This document shows, piece by piece, positions 1 to 8,547 of a stretch of DNA of 38,811 nucleotides. A program made the translations under genes and the position numbers. Numbering within the stretch: position 1 is the first letter of the stretch; each line of letters starts with the position of its first letter. The notes beneath the pieces are model-generated. The model saw only the letters and a list, made by a program, of their open reading frames with translations. It was not told the DNA's origin and ran no database searches. Origin of the DNA: a virus; the IMG/VR virus record IMGVR_UViG_3300037574_000313, positions 1-38,811 of that record; one strand, 5' to 3'.

Positions 1-125
1 AGGTTTTCCTTGTTGCGGATCATGTCTTCGTCTTCGCCGTCGAGCTGGCGAATCGTTACACTGCGGATGACGTTTCCGTCAGGTCCGATGAATCCGTTAG
101 GTAAAATTATCTCGGTTGTTCTCAT
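1..125 (-). CDS. Putative tail assembly chaperone, N-terminal part (runs off the window edge)
   Basis: Only the first 41 codons are inside the window. The visible protein starts MRTTEIILPNGFIGPDGNVI and continues with VTIRQLDGEDED, a pattern of a short beta-hairpin followed by an acidic 'R-L-x-G-x-(D/E)' segment that recalls the N-terminus of small tail assembly chaperones of contractile and siphoviral tails. The position supports this, because in myoviruses the chaperone gene follows sheath and tube and precedes the tape measure. It is separated from the tube gene by an intrinsic terminator, so it is probably expressed at a lower level by read-through. The assignment rests mostly on synteny. 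No frameshift signal can be judged because the 3' part is missing. Confidence 0.5.
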   Translation of the reverse strand, partial: MRTTEIILPNGFIGPDGNVIRSVTIRQLDGEDEDMIRNKEN

Positions 126-138
126 TACCAATCCTGTC

Positions 139-173
139 TAAACAAAAGGCCGCCCCAGGATTGGGGCAGCCTT
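139..173 (-). terminator. Intrinsic terminator behind the tail tube gene
   Basis: A 12-position stem with one mismatch (AAGGC/GCCTT extended by GCCCCA/TGGGGC) closes a 4-base loop. On the minus strand it is followed by TTTTGTTT. It lies between the tube stop codon and the chaperone start, a usual place to attenuate transcription after very abundant structural genes. Confidence 0.75.
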
Positions 174-218
174 GAGCTTAACAACAACCGGGGCTTCCCG
201 CCACTTGGGCGGTATTAA

Positions 219-749
219 TCACTGATTATCCCCGATGCCCTGTACGAGGAAAAAGCCTTCATGAGTAACCGTCATGGACTCGATGCTGTTGTCGCTGCTC
301 TCGGCGTCTGCGTCGCCCATCGCTTTGAACTGGGAAGGCCATGCCTCTACGACACGCCAGCGGCGCACCTCATTGCCTTCCTTGTTGAATTGAACGATGT
401 CGATATCGCGGCGAAACGAGCCAACGGATTTAGCTACCTTAGCGGAGACATCAAAGACCTGGCTGTACCAAGCTAGGATGTCCTCGCCGCCTGCGCCTGA
501 CGCCAAAACCTGTCCTCGCTCAAACGTGAGGTCAGGAAATTTGGTCAAGCCGGGGCTCTTTTGGACGGTGGCGTTTTGGCCACCTTCCCGGTATTCGGTC
601 ACATCAGTCTGGGCTTCAAGCCCGCCAACCTTTTGGAATCCGAAGCGAGAAAAGCCTTCAATTTCGATATGGAATCGGAATACCTTGAGAGGATCTTCAG
701 CGTCAGTGCGCCCAAAGGTGCCAAGAAACGGTGCTTTCATAATACTCAT
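219..749 (-). CDS. Tail tube protein (T4 gp19-like)
   Basis: This is the major inner tube subunit of a contractile tail, polymerising as hexameric rings inside the sheath. The 176-aa length is typical. Recognisable family features are the start of the core (DPLKVFRFHIEIEG), GFQKVGGLEAQTDVTEYREGG, and a PGLTKFPDLTFERG segment followed by DILAWY, the usual order in gp19/PVC-type tube proteins. The start ATG at 749 has AGGAG six bases upstream. The gene sits 11 bp after the sheath gene and is followed by an intrinsic terminator, the standard sheath-tube arrangement. The first residues (MSIMKAPFLGTF) carry a short motif resembling the N-termini of two other genes in this window (see findings). 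Confidence 0.93.
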   Translation of the reverse strand: MSIMKAPFLGTFGRTDAEDPLKVFRFHIEIEGFSRFGFQKVGGLEAQTDVTEYREGGQNATVQKSPGLTKFPDLTFERGQVLASGAGGEDILAWYSQVFDVSAKVAKSVGSFRRDIDIVQFNKEGNEVRRWRVVEAWPSQFKAMGDADAESSDNSIESMTVTHEGFFLVQGIGDNQ

Positions 750-760
750 ATCGTCTCCTA

Positions 761-2539
761 TTAAGCGAGCGCCGCTTCTAGCCCACGCTGGTCTTGTTCA
801 ATTTCGATAACCAAGAACTCAGTGGTTCGCGGAATATTGACGCCAATAGAGATAAACATCTTACCCTCGTTAATGATATTCTCAGGGTTGTTCGACTTAT
901 CGCAAGTCACAAAGAATGCCTCGTCGATGGTATCCCCTTCAAGATTGCCGCGCTCCCACTCAGTCTTGAGGAATGAACCGACGACACGCCTAGCCTTAGC
1001 GCGGGTAGGGGCGTCGTTCGGCTCGAATAGCACGAATCTCGTGCCCTCACGGATTGACTCGCGAAGGTAGATAAACGTGCGTCGGACATTGATTTGGTTA
1101 AACTCACCAGATTCCATCGTGCGAGAGCCCATTACAGACACGCCGACACCTTCAATGTCTTGGAGAGGGTCGATATTGACAGGGTAGAGCTGCGCTCGCT
1201 CGTCATCCGTCAGGTCAGTCTCGACCCCTAACGTGCCGAGAAGCCGTCCAACAAGCTCACCTGCCGGGGCCTTAGCCACGTTCCGGTCACGGTCAGTACG
1301 AGCGACCATGCCCATAACGTAGCCCTCGGGTGGCATAAGGCCCTTCTGGGAGGTCAAAGGAAGCAGAATCTCCACCCACGGGTAAACAATGATCCCGTAG
1401 CTGCTAGATCCTAAGAATTGACTCTTATGAATCACCGCGTTTGCAACAGACGTTCCGCTGGGCGTTGTCATGATGCCTACACAGTCGGCGCGAGCGGAGC
1501 AATAATCTATGAGCCCAACCGACACAGCGCCTTGCGTAGTCCCCGTTACACCAGGAATAGCGATTAGACGAACGTCATTCTTCGTATCTAGAGCATAAAG
1601 CCCGTCTACGGTAGAAGAATTACCGATATAGTCCAGGTCAGCGTAAACGGTTTTCAGTTCCCCGAGGGTAAGAAGGTCACCGCCAACGTCCGCATTGACA
1701 GGACGATTGTCCAGCCCTGTTGCGCCTACAGGCGACGCCAAGTCTGTAACCGTAGTCACTAGCTCATCATCGCCCGTGTTAAGACGATTAACGAAGTAGT
1801 TTTTCTGGCTCAGAGGCGAAGACCGCAGCCCCGCGTAGGGGCCTTGGACGGTCCTGCCTTCGTCGAGGTCACTCACTGTCCACGTTTCCAGGTCACAATA
1901 CGCGAGCGCTGTCGTAATCGAAAAAGCGATGGTCTGAGTGTCCTCCAGAAGAACCTTATTCCCCACCTTTTGAGCAACGACGAATCGCAGGTTATTGGCA
2001 GGAGTAACCGAGTCCACGATATTGAGTGTATCGCCTACGGTGACGAGGGCAGCCGTAGCGGCAGTAAGATCAACCTCAGAGATAGGTGCCGCTGGGATCG
2101 TGGTAGCAATGGCAGCAGCGGTGAGGCCGATGCGGGTGTCCTCGCTTGAAACCAGAATCTTAATGCTATTGTAGTCTGATCCTGGCCCAATCGAATCGAA
2201 GGTGGCAGCGTTAACCGCGCCCGCATCATCGATAGTGACGGTAGCCAACACGTTGGAGCCACCGCCGCCAGACGGCTGAATACGGACAAGATAGAGGCCG
2301 GAACCCCCATTCTTGAAAAACGCATCCGTGGATTCAGCCCAGTAGCTATTGGGGTCGTAGTTACCAAAGATTCGTTGTGCCTTTGCAAAGCTATCTACAC
2401 GGGTAGCCTTAGCGACAGGACCACGGAGCGACGTAATGACAAACGCGCCAATGCTGGTGGGCACGCCACGAACCTGTGGAACGCCTGCCCGAAGCTCCCT
2501 AACAACGATTCCAGGTGCCTGGAAATTCTCTACTGCCAT
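761..2539 (-). CDS. Contractile tail sheath protein
   Basis: The 592-aa protein has the hallmark start APGIVVRELRAGVPQVRGVPTSIGAFV and the early segment GPVAKATRVDSFAKAQRIFG. The C-terminal domain is equally typical: SRTMESGEFNQINVRRTFIY, then FEPNDAPTRAKARRVVGSFLKTEW and, near the end, FISIGVNIPRTTEFLVIEIEQ. Sheath monomers form the helical tube that contracts to drive DNA delivery. The size is in the normal range for phage sheaths. About residues 110-250 are Thr/Ala/Val-rich and are probably the variable surface domain. Its ATG overlaps the stop of the preceding small gene by one base (TAATG), implying translational coupling. This gene and the tube fix the phage as a myovirus. Confidence 0.96.
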   Translation of the reverse strand: MAVENFQAPGIVVRELRAGVPQVRGVPTSIGAFVITSLRGPVAKATRVDSFAKAQRIFGNYDPNSYWAESTDAFFKNGGSGLYLVRIQPSGGGGSNVLATVTIDDAGAVNAATFDSIGPGSDYNSIKILVSSEDTRIGLTAAAIATTIPAAPISEVDLTAATAALVTVGDTLNIVDSVTPANNLRFVVAQKVGNKVLLEDTQTIAFSITTALAYCDLETWTVSDLDEGRTVQGPYAGLRSSPLSQKNYFVNRLNTGDDELVTTVTDLASPVGATGLDNRPVNADVGGDLLTLGELKTVYADLDYIGNSSTVDGLYALDTKNDVRLIAIPGVTGTTQGAVSVGLIDYCSARADCVGIMTTPSGTSVANAVIHKSQFLGSSSYGIIVYPWVEILLPLTSQKGLMPPEGYVMGMVARTDRDRNVAKAPAGELVGRLLGTLGVETDLTDDERAQLYPVNIDPLQDIEGVGVSVMGSRTMESGEFNQINVRRTFIYLRESIREGTRFVLFEPNDAPTRAKARRVVGSFLKTEWERGNLEGDTIDEAFFVTCDKSNNPENIINEGKMFISIGVNIPRTTEFLVIEIEQDQRGLEAALA

Positions 2540-2844
2540 TAGTCTTTCTCCTTAGTCCCATCACCGCCGGATGGAATCTCTGATGGTTGACGCGATGTCT
2601 TTTGCCCCTTGTGCTTCGTAAGAGGAGGTCTTTCCTTTTCTACCTCTTTCTTAGGACTTTTGGGAGCTTCTTTTTTGGATTCAAAGACGGCAATCAATCC
2701 AGATTGTTTGCAGGAGGCCACATGGGAAGACCCAGCGTCCTTCGCGGTGATCTCTGCCCTGCTCCTAGAATTTAGGCGCAGAACCCTCCCGTCTTTTAAC
2801 ACTATTTCAAGGGGCTTGCCTGTATTATTTTGAACGATAGCCAT
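2539..2844 (-). CDS. Hypothetical small protein, neck/tail region
   Basis: A 101-aa protein. The first 55 residues look like a compact beta domain (MAIVQNNTGKPLEIVLKDGR then LNSRSRAEITAKDAGSSHVA). The remainder is a Lys/Pro/Glu-rich, probably disordered tail (KKEAPKSPKKEVEKERPP). It is tightly packed between the probable tail terminator and the sheath gene with one-base overlaps at both ends. I do not recognise the family. Its place suggests a small neck or tail-completion component. Confidence 0.6.
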   Translation of the reverse strand: MAIVQNNTGKPLEIVLKDGRVLRLNSRSRAEITAKDAGSSHVASCKQSGLIAVFESKKEAPKSPKKEVEKERPPLTKHKGQKTSRQPSEIPSGGDGTKEKD

Positions 2845-3611
2845 TATGAAATCTCACTGGAAGTAATAATCCGTTTTCGGGTACGGTTCACGTAGGCGTA
2901 TTGGTCTGTCGTGTCAGAGTACCCTTCAACACGATAGGTAAAAACCTTAGTATGCTCGATAACGGCCCCCGGAGCCCCTGTGTAGACCGCCTCTTGTCTG
3001 TCCAAGTCTGCAAAATCCTCGAATAGCATGTCCCACGATCTGTAGGTGCCATCACGCATGGGCACTCTAATAAAATATCTGGGAGGAAATACATTATAAA
3101 TGTACTGCACGAGGTAAGAAGCTTCTGATTCATTTAACGTGTGAACACGGACTTCAACAGTAATATCCATAGGATGCTCGATGGGGCGTATCTTCACCAT
3201 GCGAGCTGCGATTCCTAGGCTTTCACCGTTTCCGTCAAATACTTCCTCTTTCGAGTTTTCTACAGGCTCATGATACACGCCATCCCCGTTATAGTCTTCA
3301 CTTCTGTAGACAAATTCAGCATAGCGAGGGGTGTACCCAGTGATATCAAACGATATCGAGGGGAAAATCAGATCAAGGTTAGCCCCGTCAGCCCGAAAGT
3401 TAAACACCGGGACGTGTATCCCCCCCACATAGGTAAGGGGGTCGGCTTTCGGGCTGGTAGGCACAACCGCCTCGGCGCGCTTTCCGGCGTTTTGGATATC
3501 CTCAGTGGTGCGCTTCTGCAACTGCTCAAGGCTGGGAAACGGGGGGACAAACTTAGAGCCCTTTCCTGTGAGACGGGAACGTACCGATTCAAGAACGCCC
3601 AAATAGCCCAT
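2844..3611 (-). CDS. Probable tail terminator / tail completion protein
   Basis: A 255-aa protein without a family I can name with confidence. It contains a basic, helix-prone N-terminus (about 1-50) and then a beta-rich body with FPSISFDITGYTPRYAEFVY, MDITVEVRVHTLNE, YNVFPPRYFIRVP and FTYRVEGYSDTTD. It lies directly after an HK97-gp10-like gene and directly before the sheath module, the slot where tail terminators (gp15/gpU-type) are usually encoded. The start at 3611 lies inside the end of the preceding gene (23-bp overlap). Function is inferred from synteny and the beta-rich character only. Confidence 0.5.
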   Translation of the reverse strand: MGYLGVLESVRSRLTGKGSKFVPPFPSLEQLQKRTTEDIQNAGKRAEAVVPTSPKADPLTYVGGIHVPVFNFRADGANLDLIFPSISFDITGYTPRYAEFVYRSEDYNGDGVYHEPVENSKEEVFDGNGESLGIAARMVKIRPIEHPMDITVEVRVHTLNESEASYLVQYIYNVFPPRYFIRVPMRDGTYRSWDMLFEDFADLDRQEAVYTGAPGAVIEHTKVFTYRVEGYSDTTDQYAYVNRTRKRIITSSEIS

Positions 3612-4032
3612 CTCGAACCTCCTTCCCTAGCCTCTTGTGGCCTGTCTTGTCCATCCAACGCGCGATAGACCTCATATGGGGTCGGGCGGGCATCGTCTTA
3701 GTTCCATATTCTAAGAGCGTCCCCAGCGCTTGGTTACTCAAATAGGTATTCTGGCCGGTAGGCCCAATATCCGCCTCGAAAGGCGACACCTGCGTGACCT
3801 TCCAGCTATCGATATAGTTGCCGGTATCAATCAGAGGAGGACCGCTGCCTCGCTTCTTCGGCGGTCCAAAAGCCCCAGCGCGTGCGCTCTTCTGAAGCCT
3901 TTTAACGGCTTCATTGCTCACCTTCATCATGGCTTTTGAGACAACATCTTCAACACTGCTGCCCGCTTCTTTGAGCATCTCCACGGCAGCACGCCATTCG
4001 TTGGACTTCACACGTATCCGAACCCTTATCAT
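3589..4032 (-). CDS. HK97 gp10-like head-tail/neck protein
   Basis: A 147-aa protein with the usual pattern of the HK97 gp10 / virion-morphogenesis family: an N-terminal helix with regularly spaced Ala/Val/Lys (residues 12-50), then PPLIDTGNYIDSWKV (65-79) and LLEYGTKTMPARPHMRSIA (106-124), ending in a basic helix. Members join the portal-connector stack to the tail. The start overlaps the stop of the upstream connector gene by four bases. Its order (after the connector, before terminator and sheath) fits the neck assignment well. Confidence 0.8.
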   Translation of the reverse strand: MIRVRIRVKSNEWRAAVEMLKEAGSSVEDVVSKAMMKVSNEAVKRLQKSARAGAFGPPKKRGSGPPLIDTGNYIDSWKVTQVSPFEADIGPTGQNTYLSNQALGTLLEYGTKTMPARPHMRSIARWMDKTGHKRLGKEVRDGLFGRS

Positions 4033-5558
4033 GAGTACGAAAATCCTGATTTAATGAGGTCTTTTAAGCCAGTAGGGCTGACAAGCACCAAGTCCAGGGG
4101 CTTATTGACGAAACTCTCATTAGTGAGTCCAGGCGTGGTAACAACAAGCTCAGTCAATGATCGGGTCACCTCAGCGGCCTTCTTGCCGCTTATCAGCAAG
4201 TGGGTGCCTTCTATGATGTTGGTGCCTTTAATTGTGACCGTCGTGCCTCCCGATATCGTACCAGAAACGGGCGATATAGCGCTTGGGTCAAGAGCCCCAT
4301 TTGCTTCCCGCAGGAACTTGGCCCGTATCGGGAGAGTCTTTACATGAAGCACATTCGATTGTTGGACCTGGCCATTTCGATTAATCGCATATAGCCTATA
4401 GTAATAATCAGATTCAGGCTCCAAAGGCTGGCCGAGAACACTCAACGAGCCTGAGCCCGGATTGTTCATGATCACACCGTCGATAAACACGGGCTTCACA
4501 AGCCCGGTGCTCGCCTGCTCAGCGGCAGTGCCAAAGAAGAACCCGTCAAAGACGGGTGATGAACGGTTCCCTGTCAGCCCCATAACCTGCACAGCCGTGC
4601 CGGGCCGGTCGTATTGGGTCTGAATGGGTAGGGACGGAGTAGCCACCCCTGCGTGGTCCAGTCTGCCAGCTAGAGAGCGCTCTACACTGCCCTGCGTATC
4701 TCGCCACAGCTCATAGAATAAAAAGGTTGGATCAGGATCCTGAAGCCATCGTACTCGGGCTGTAGTATCTTCTACATCGTCATCGGATGGGGTAAGCAGT
4801 CTGGGAGGCTCCGGGGGGAGAGAGGCCCTGTACGGGGCTGTGTACCCGGTGCGGAGAGATGAACGAACGAGCGTCCCGCGAATCGCGTCCCCTGTTCCGA
4901 CCTTAGATTCATCAATCTTCGGGCTAGGGATAATGCGGGCTTGTCTACGAATGTCCCTGTCGTATTGAGACTCTAGGTTCTCAGCAAGTTTGATAAAAAC
5001 GTCAGCGTCACCCTCTAAGCCTCTGCGCCGGGAGGCGTCTGTAGCCATCACCTTATACGCCAAAGCCTTGGCGCGCATGAGGACGTAGGGGTGCTCGGCC
5101 TCTGGGACCGTGTTGACGTTGTAGTTAGGGTTATGAATATTAATCGATTCGATCAAGTATTCACGTAACTCGTTATTCGAGAAAATCCTATGACGAAGCG
5201 TCGCTGCTGCATTATTCGAGATGTCGATCATCCCTCCCTCGACCTGTAGGTCAATCGAAGGATGGTCTGCGGCAGGCTTAAAGTTTTGGTCTTCCGAAAT
5301 CTTGTACCCACGCTCCTTAGAAAACGCGGTGATCAAGCCTCCGACAGACCTATATAGCGGACTAGAGAGGTTCCAACGGATCGGATCGATCCCGTTTCCT
5401 CCCTCAATAGTTATAACAAGAAATCCGTTAGCGATTTCGAGTAGGGCACTCTTGCACTCAGCGGTGGCTGTGACAGAGAAAGAAGTTACAGTAGCTCGAT
5501 CATCGCTGAGTCGAGTCCGTAACCGCGTAATTAATCCCTGTCGAGCAAGAGTGCCCAT
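4029..5558 (-). CDS. Connector-region protein with FN3-like and IPT/TIG domains
   Basis: A 509-aa protein. Residues 1-240 form an unfamiliar region starting MGTLARQGLITRLRTRLSDD, probably the structural part. Residues 248-420 contain a fibronectin-III-like pattern (LPPEPPRLLTPSDDD, DPTFLFYELWRDTQG and YYYRLYAINRNGQVQQS). The C-terminus (about 425-509) is an IPT/TIG immunoglobulin-like domain: AISPVSGTISGGTTVTIKGT followed by GTHLLISGKKA and LVVTTPG. Such Ig-like folds decorate phage virions and often bind surface carbohydrates weakly. The gene sits in the head-tail joining cluster, where a much smaller adaptor is usual, so this may be an adaptor carrying exposed decorations. The domain calls are from visual pattern only. 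Confidence 0.65.
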   Translation of the reverse strand: MGTLARQGLITRLRTRLSDDRATVTSFSVTATAECKSALLEIANGFLVITIEGGNGIDPIRWNLSSPLYRSVGGLITAFSKERGYKISEDQNFKPAADHPSIDLQVEGGMIDISNNAAATLRHRIFSNNELREYLIESINIHNPNYNVNTVPEAEHPYVLMRAKALAYKVMATDASRRRGLEGDADVFIKLAENLESQYDRDIRRQARIIPSPKIDESKVGTGDAIRGTLVRSSLRTGYTAPYRASLPPEPPRLLTPSDDDVEDTTARVRWLQDPDPTFLFYELWRDTQGSVERSLAGRLDHAGVATPSLPIQTQYDRPGTAVQVMGLTGNRSSPVFDGFFFGTAAEQASTGLVKPVFIDGVIMNNPGSGSLSVLGQPLEPESDYYYRLYAINRNGQVQQSNVLHVKTLPIRAKFLREANGALDPSAISPVSGTISGGTTVTIKGTNIIEGTHLLISGKKAAEVTRSLTELVVTTPGLTNESFVNKPLDLVLVSPTGLKDLIKSGFSYS

Positions 5559-5566
5559 CCCTTTAA

Positions 5567-5932
5567 CTAACCCTTAACGATAATCCAACCTTTCGCCTCC
5601 AAAGTGGATGCGTGGCTTGGATCAAATTTAACGGATTCTCCACGACTCAGACAATACGAACGGTTACCCATGCAGACACGGGCTTGGCTTTGAAGGCAGA
5701 TCCCTTCCACGTCATTCGACGTAACTGGGGGGAGCTTCATTTCCTTTTTGACCGCAACGTGGGGTGTCTCAGCATCTCGCTTCGCTTTGACAGCCACGGC
5801 TGCGGCTACTTCTGATTCTTTCATAGCTGACTCTGCTGACTCTGCCGCTTGGGTGACGTTTTGCGTCTCCTGTTCGGTCAATTCATCAGAGGAGGCTTGT
5901 TTACCTTTAGTGGATCTAGATTGCCTAACCAT
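5567..5932 (-). CDS. Hypothetical head-completion region protein
   Basis: A 121-aa protein. The N-terminal 70 residues are polar, Ala/Glu/Lys-rich and probably disordered or helical (TEQETQNVTQAAESAESAMK). The last 45 residues form a compact domain with three Cys and the end RGESVKFDPSHASTLEAKGW. That C-terminal pattern (a short beta-strand pair ending 'A-x-x-L-x-x-x-G-W-I') is reminiscent of small phage head proteins, but I cannot name it. It lies between the decoration-like gene and the connector gene. Confidence 0.55.
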   Translation of the reverse strand: MVRQSRSTKGKQASSDELTEQETQNVTQAAESAESAMKESEVAAAVAVKAKRDAETPHVAVKKEMKLPPVTSNDVEGICLQSQARVCMGNRSYCLSRGESVKFDPSHASTLEAKGWIIVKG

Positions 5933-5947
5933 TAGTTAAGTCCTTTA

Positions 5948-6271
5948 TCAAGTGCCCAGCGTACAGGGCGCGTATAGCATAACGATTGTCGAACTATCGG
6001 CAACAGCAGCCGAAGCTGTCAAAATCGTCACACCTGTTGAAATGTTATGGGACGTGACTGCGAGGTCTGCCGTCTCGCTCGCGCGAGGTGCGGCATTGTC
6101 GTAACACGCCATCGAAATAGGCACCAAATCGTCTGGCACATTCGCTGGAAGCGTCAAGGTCACAGTATCGGAGGTTGAAAGTGCTGTCTCAAGCTCGACC
6201 TCAATGATTGCAAAGTTGCTCTCATTGACGCCTTGCCCAGAGTACACTCCGTTAACGGGTACATCAGCCAT
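5948..6271 (-). CDS. Putative capsid decoration protein
   Basis: A 107-aa, beta-strand-rich, acidic protein (ALSTSDTVTLTLPANVPDDL and TGVTILTASAAVADSSTIVM). It lies 14 bp downstream of the major capsid gene, the usual place for head decoration or stabilising proteins. There is no Lys- or Arg-rich segment and no membrane segment. The alternating hydrophobic/polar pattern and position support a small capsid-surface protein. The family is not recognised. Confidence 0.55.
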   Translation of the reverse strand: MADVPVNGVYSGQGVNESNFAIIEVELETALSTSDTVTLTLPANVPDDLVPISMACYDNAAPRASETADLAVTSHNISTGVTILTASAAVADSSTIVMLYAPCTLGT

Positions 6272-6285
6272 GATTAGTAATCTCC

Positions 6286-7269
6286 TTACGCAGTCTCAAT
6301 GACTACCATGTTATTGTTTTCGAGAAGCGCTTGGCCCCAGATCGAGTACCACGCCAAAGCGTGCTCACGTCCGAAGTCTTGGACACCGTTGTCACGAAGC
6401 TCAACGGGAAGCGCCACGGCATGGCCGTAGCTGTATTCACCAAACATAAGCGCCTGGTAAATCGTCGTCTGGTTCGAGCCGAAAGAGGCATCGAGCGCAG
6501 CGCTATAGCCTGGGTCAGCAAACTCGCCAGTGTCGGCATCAACAGCACTGTTTCCGCCGTTAGGCATCATCGAAGTGCTAATGAAACGAACATCGTTGTA
6601 ACGGCCAACCTCTCCGAAGAAGATCGGAACGCTGCCTGCATACAAACTCGCATTAACCCAACCAGCGCTCTGACGAAGAGAGCTGATCTGATGCGGATGC
6701 ACGAAGCAGATGTAGAAGTCGTTGCCCCACTTAGGAGCATTCAACGTCTCTAGCTGTTCCGTCGCCTTGTGGATCTCGGAAGTGGTGAACCCATCGCCGC
6801 CAACAAGTTGGACGCGAGAAGCCTTGCCGCCGCCGAAAACGGTATTAGTGGCAGACACCGCAACATCGCGAAGTTCTAGATCAAGAACAACGGCAAGGTC
6901 ACGACCAAGCAGCATAGAAGCGGCTGCGAGGTTGTCATAGAACGAGGTCTGCAACAGACGCTCGGTCATACCAATAGCGTTGCCCTTCTCATCCACCGTA
7001 ATGTTGGCTGAGCTGAGCGACATCGCATTGGTCTGCATACGGACACCCTCAGTGAGTGTGCCGCCTCGCTTGATCGCCCCGAATTTCGGGAGGACGATGG
7101 TATCGCCAGGTTGAACCCCAAGTTCTTCTTTTCGCGTAGCGAATTGATCGAACCGCAGGTTGGGAAGGGCCGTGAAATAAATCTCAGCGGAATAGACATC
7201 ACGGATCGCAGCGAGCAAAGCGCTGAAACCGGGGCCAGAAGCTGAGGCACTAGTTAGAACGGAAGGCAT
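6286..7269 (-). CDS. Major capsid protein (N4-gp56-like, HK97 fold)
   Basis: The main shell subunit, 327 aa. It fits the N4 gp56 family: an N-terminal helix (SALLAAIRDVYSAEIYFTAL), FDQFATRKEELGVQPGDTIV, GTLTEGVRMQTNAMSLSSAN, the central ITVDEKGNAIGMTERLLQTS, and a C-terminal DFGREHALAWYSIWGQALLE segment before the last strand. The start ATG is preceded by GGAGGAA at good spacing. It directly follows the scaffold-like gene, from which it is separated by a 26-bp inverted repeat. No cleaved N-terminal delta domain is evident. Expression should be very high. Confidence 0.92.
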   Translation of the reverse strand: MPSVLTSASASGPGFSALLAAIRDVYSAEIYFTALPNLRFDQFATRKEELGVQPGDTIVLPKFGAIKRGGTLTEGVRMQTNAMSLSSANITVDEKGNAIGMTERLLQTSFYDNLAAASMLLGRDLAVVLDLELRDVAVSATNTVFGGGKASRVQLVGGDGFTTSEIHKATEQLETLNAPKWGNDFYICFVHPHQISSLRQSAGWVNASLYAGSVPIFFGEVGRYNDVRFISTSMMPNGGNSAVDADTGEFADPGYSAALDASFGSNQTTIYQALMFGEYSYGHAVALPVELRDNGVQDFGREHALAWYSIWGQALLENNNMVVIETA

Positions 7270-7299
7270 TTACTTGTTCCTCCAGGGGAGTGGGGTTTA

Positions 7300-7325
7300 C
7301 CCAATTATGATTACATTAAATTGGG
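7300..7325. repeat. Inverted repeat between scaffold and capsid genes
   Basis: CCCAATT and AATTGGG form a perfect 7-bp stem around a 12-base AT-rich loop. It begins seven bases after the scaffold stop codon and lies upstream of the capsid ribosome-binding site. There is no U-run on the minus strand, so it is more likely an mRNA-stability or processing hairpin than a terminator. Confidence 0.5.
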
Positions 7326-7331
7326 CAAAGC

Positions 7332-8522
7332 TCACTGCGTTGCCCTTTTGGCAGCTACTGCTGCCTGTGCCGCCGCTCGCGCAGCATTAGAGTCAATTGG
7401 CGTGCCTTGATCCACCTCAAAAGGCTGTGCCGCATAACCCGTCGTTTGCGTAGGTACACGTTGCCCCGTAGGGGTTTCGATATACTGCGCAGACTGCTGT
7501 GCCATCATCCCTGGAACCATAGGAGTGAATCCAGGGTTAGCCGGCGCGGCAGCCACCATTGGCTGCTGCATCGGAAGCGATTGCGTGATAGGGGGACTTG
7601 CCCCAGGATGGGGCAAGGGTTGGGCTCCCGCATATTGTACCTGCGGTGGGGCAGGCGCGGGTAATGTTTGTTGTACCGGGGGCTGTAATTGATTGTCGCC
7701 AAAGGCCCATTTTCTTCCACCTGGGCCTGTAGCTCCGTTCCGTAAAGCAGCTATGATCTGATGTCTAAACATTCCATATTCACCAGTGCGAACACCGGTA
7801 GTGGTCAAATGACGCAACACGTTAGGATCGAGGATCCCGTCCGCCTGTTGCTGTTGAGGTACGCCCGTAGCTTGAATCATACTGGGAGCGCTGACAGGTT
7901 GAGTCTGCGGCTGCTGTTGCTGTTGCACAACGGGCTGGCCGCCGATCTGGCTTACTACGCCTTGCGGCTCAGCAACAGGGGAATGATTCGATTGCTGAGA
8001 TCGAATGTCTTGGGCAACCTGAGAGGCGATGTAGTCATATTCGGCTGATGCCACCTGAATAGAAGCGTCGATCTCCTCTGGCGTGTCTCCAAACACTAGA
8101 GAATCTACAAGATTGTCGCCATTTTCAATGGCTTCGTTAATCGCCTCTTGTCGGTACGTCGCAACCTGGCTGCTATAGAGGTCATCTTGCAGGGAGGCAA
8201 TCTGGCCTTGCAGATCGCGCATAGTAACCCGCCCGCTTCCCTCTTCCTCTTCACCGTCTTCGAGGTCTTCTGTCAGCAGCTCTTCCTGCGACTGGTACGC
8301 CTGCTCTAAGCGCGCAAGTGCGCCCTCTTCCCGCGCACTCATAGCTTCCAAGATGTCTGGCAATGCGGATGTAGGGATAGACGGCTCGTCTACACCCTCT
8401 TCTACAGGCTGTGGAGGCACAGCCGCCACAACAGGCTGCGGTGCAGGGGCAGCAACGGGTTGAGGCGCTGCCGCCACCTGCTCGGGTTGATTAAATGTTC
8501 CTAGGTACTTGCAGTGTTTCAT
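7332..8522 (-). CDS. Putative scaffolding protein
   Basis: A 396-aa protein located immediately upstream of the major capsid gene. Composition is low-complexity and typical of scaffolds: Pro/Ala/Gln-rich arms (residues 13-45 and about 280-390), a poly-Gln stretch near 215, and an acidic helical centre (EEGALARLEQAYQSQEELLT, ending in a run of acidic residues near 94-98). A short ordered segment lies at about 240-270 (LRHLTTTGVRTGEYGMFRHQ). The start of the protein, MKHCKYLGTF, resembles N-termini of the tube protein and a 62-aa protein near terL. Function is inferred from position and composition. No protease domain is visible. Confidence 0.72.
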   Translation of the reverse strand: MKHCKYLGTFNQPEQVAAAPQPVAAPAPQPVVAAVPPQPVEEGVDEPSIPTSALPDILEAMSAREEGALARLEQAYQSQEELLTEDLEDGEEEEGSGRVTMRDLQGQIASLQDDLYSSQVATYRQEAINEAIENGDNLVDSLVFGDTPEEIDASIQVASAEYDYIASQVAQDIRSQQSNHSPVAEPQGVVSQIGGQPVVQQQQQPQTQPVSAPSMIQATGVPQQQQADGILDPNVLRHLTTTGVRTGEYGMFRHQIIAALRNGATGPGGRKWAFGDNQLQPPVQQTLPAPAPPQVQYAGAQPLPHPGASPPITQSLPMQQPMVAAAPANPGFTPMVPGMMAQQSAQYIETPTGQRVPTQTTGYAAQPFEVDQGTPIDSNAARAAAQAAVAAKRATQ

Positions 8523-8547
8523 TTAATAGTTCCTTTGATTAATCGTT

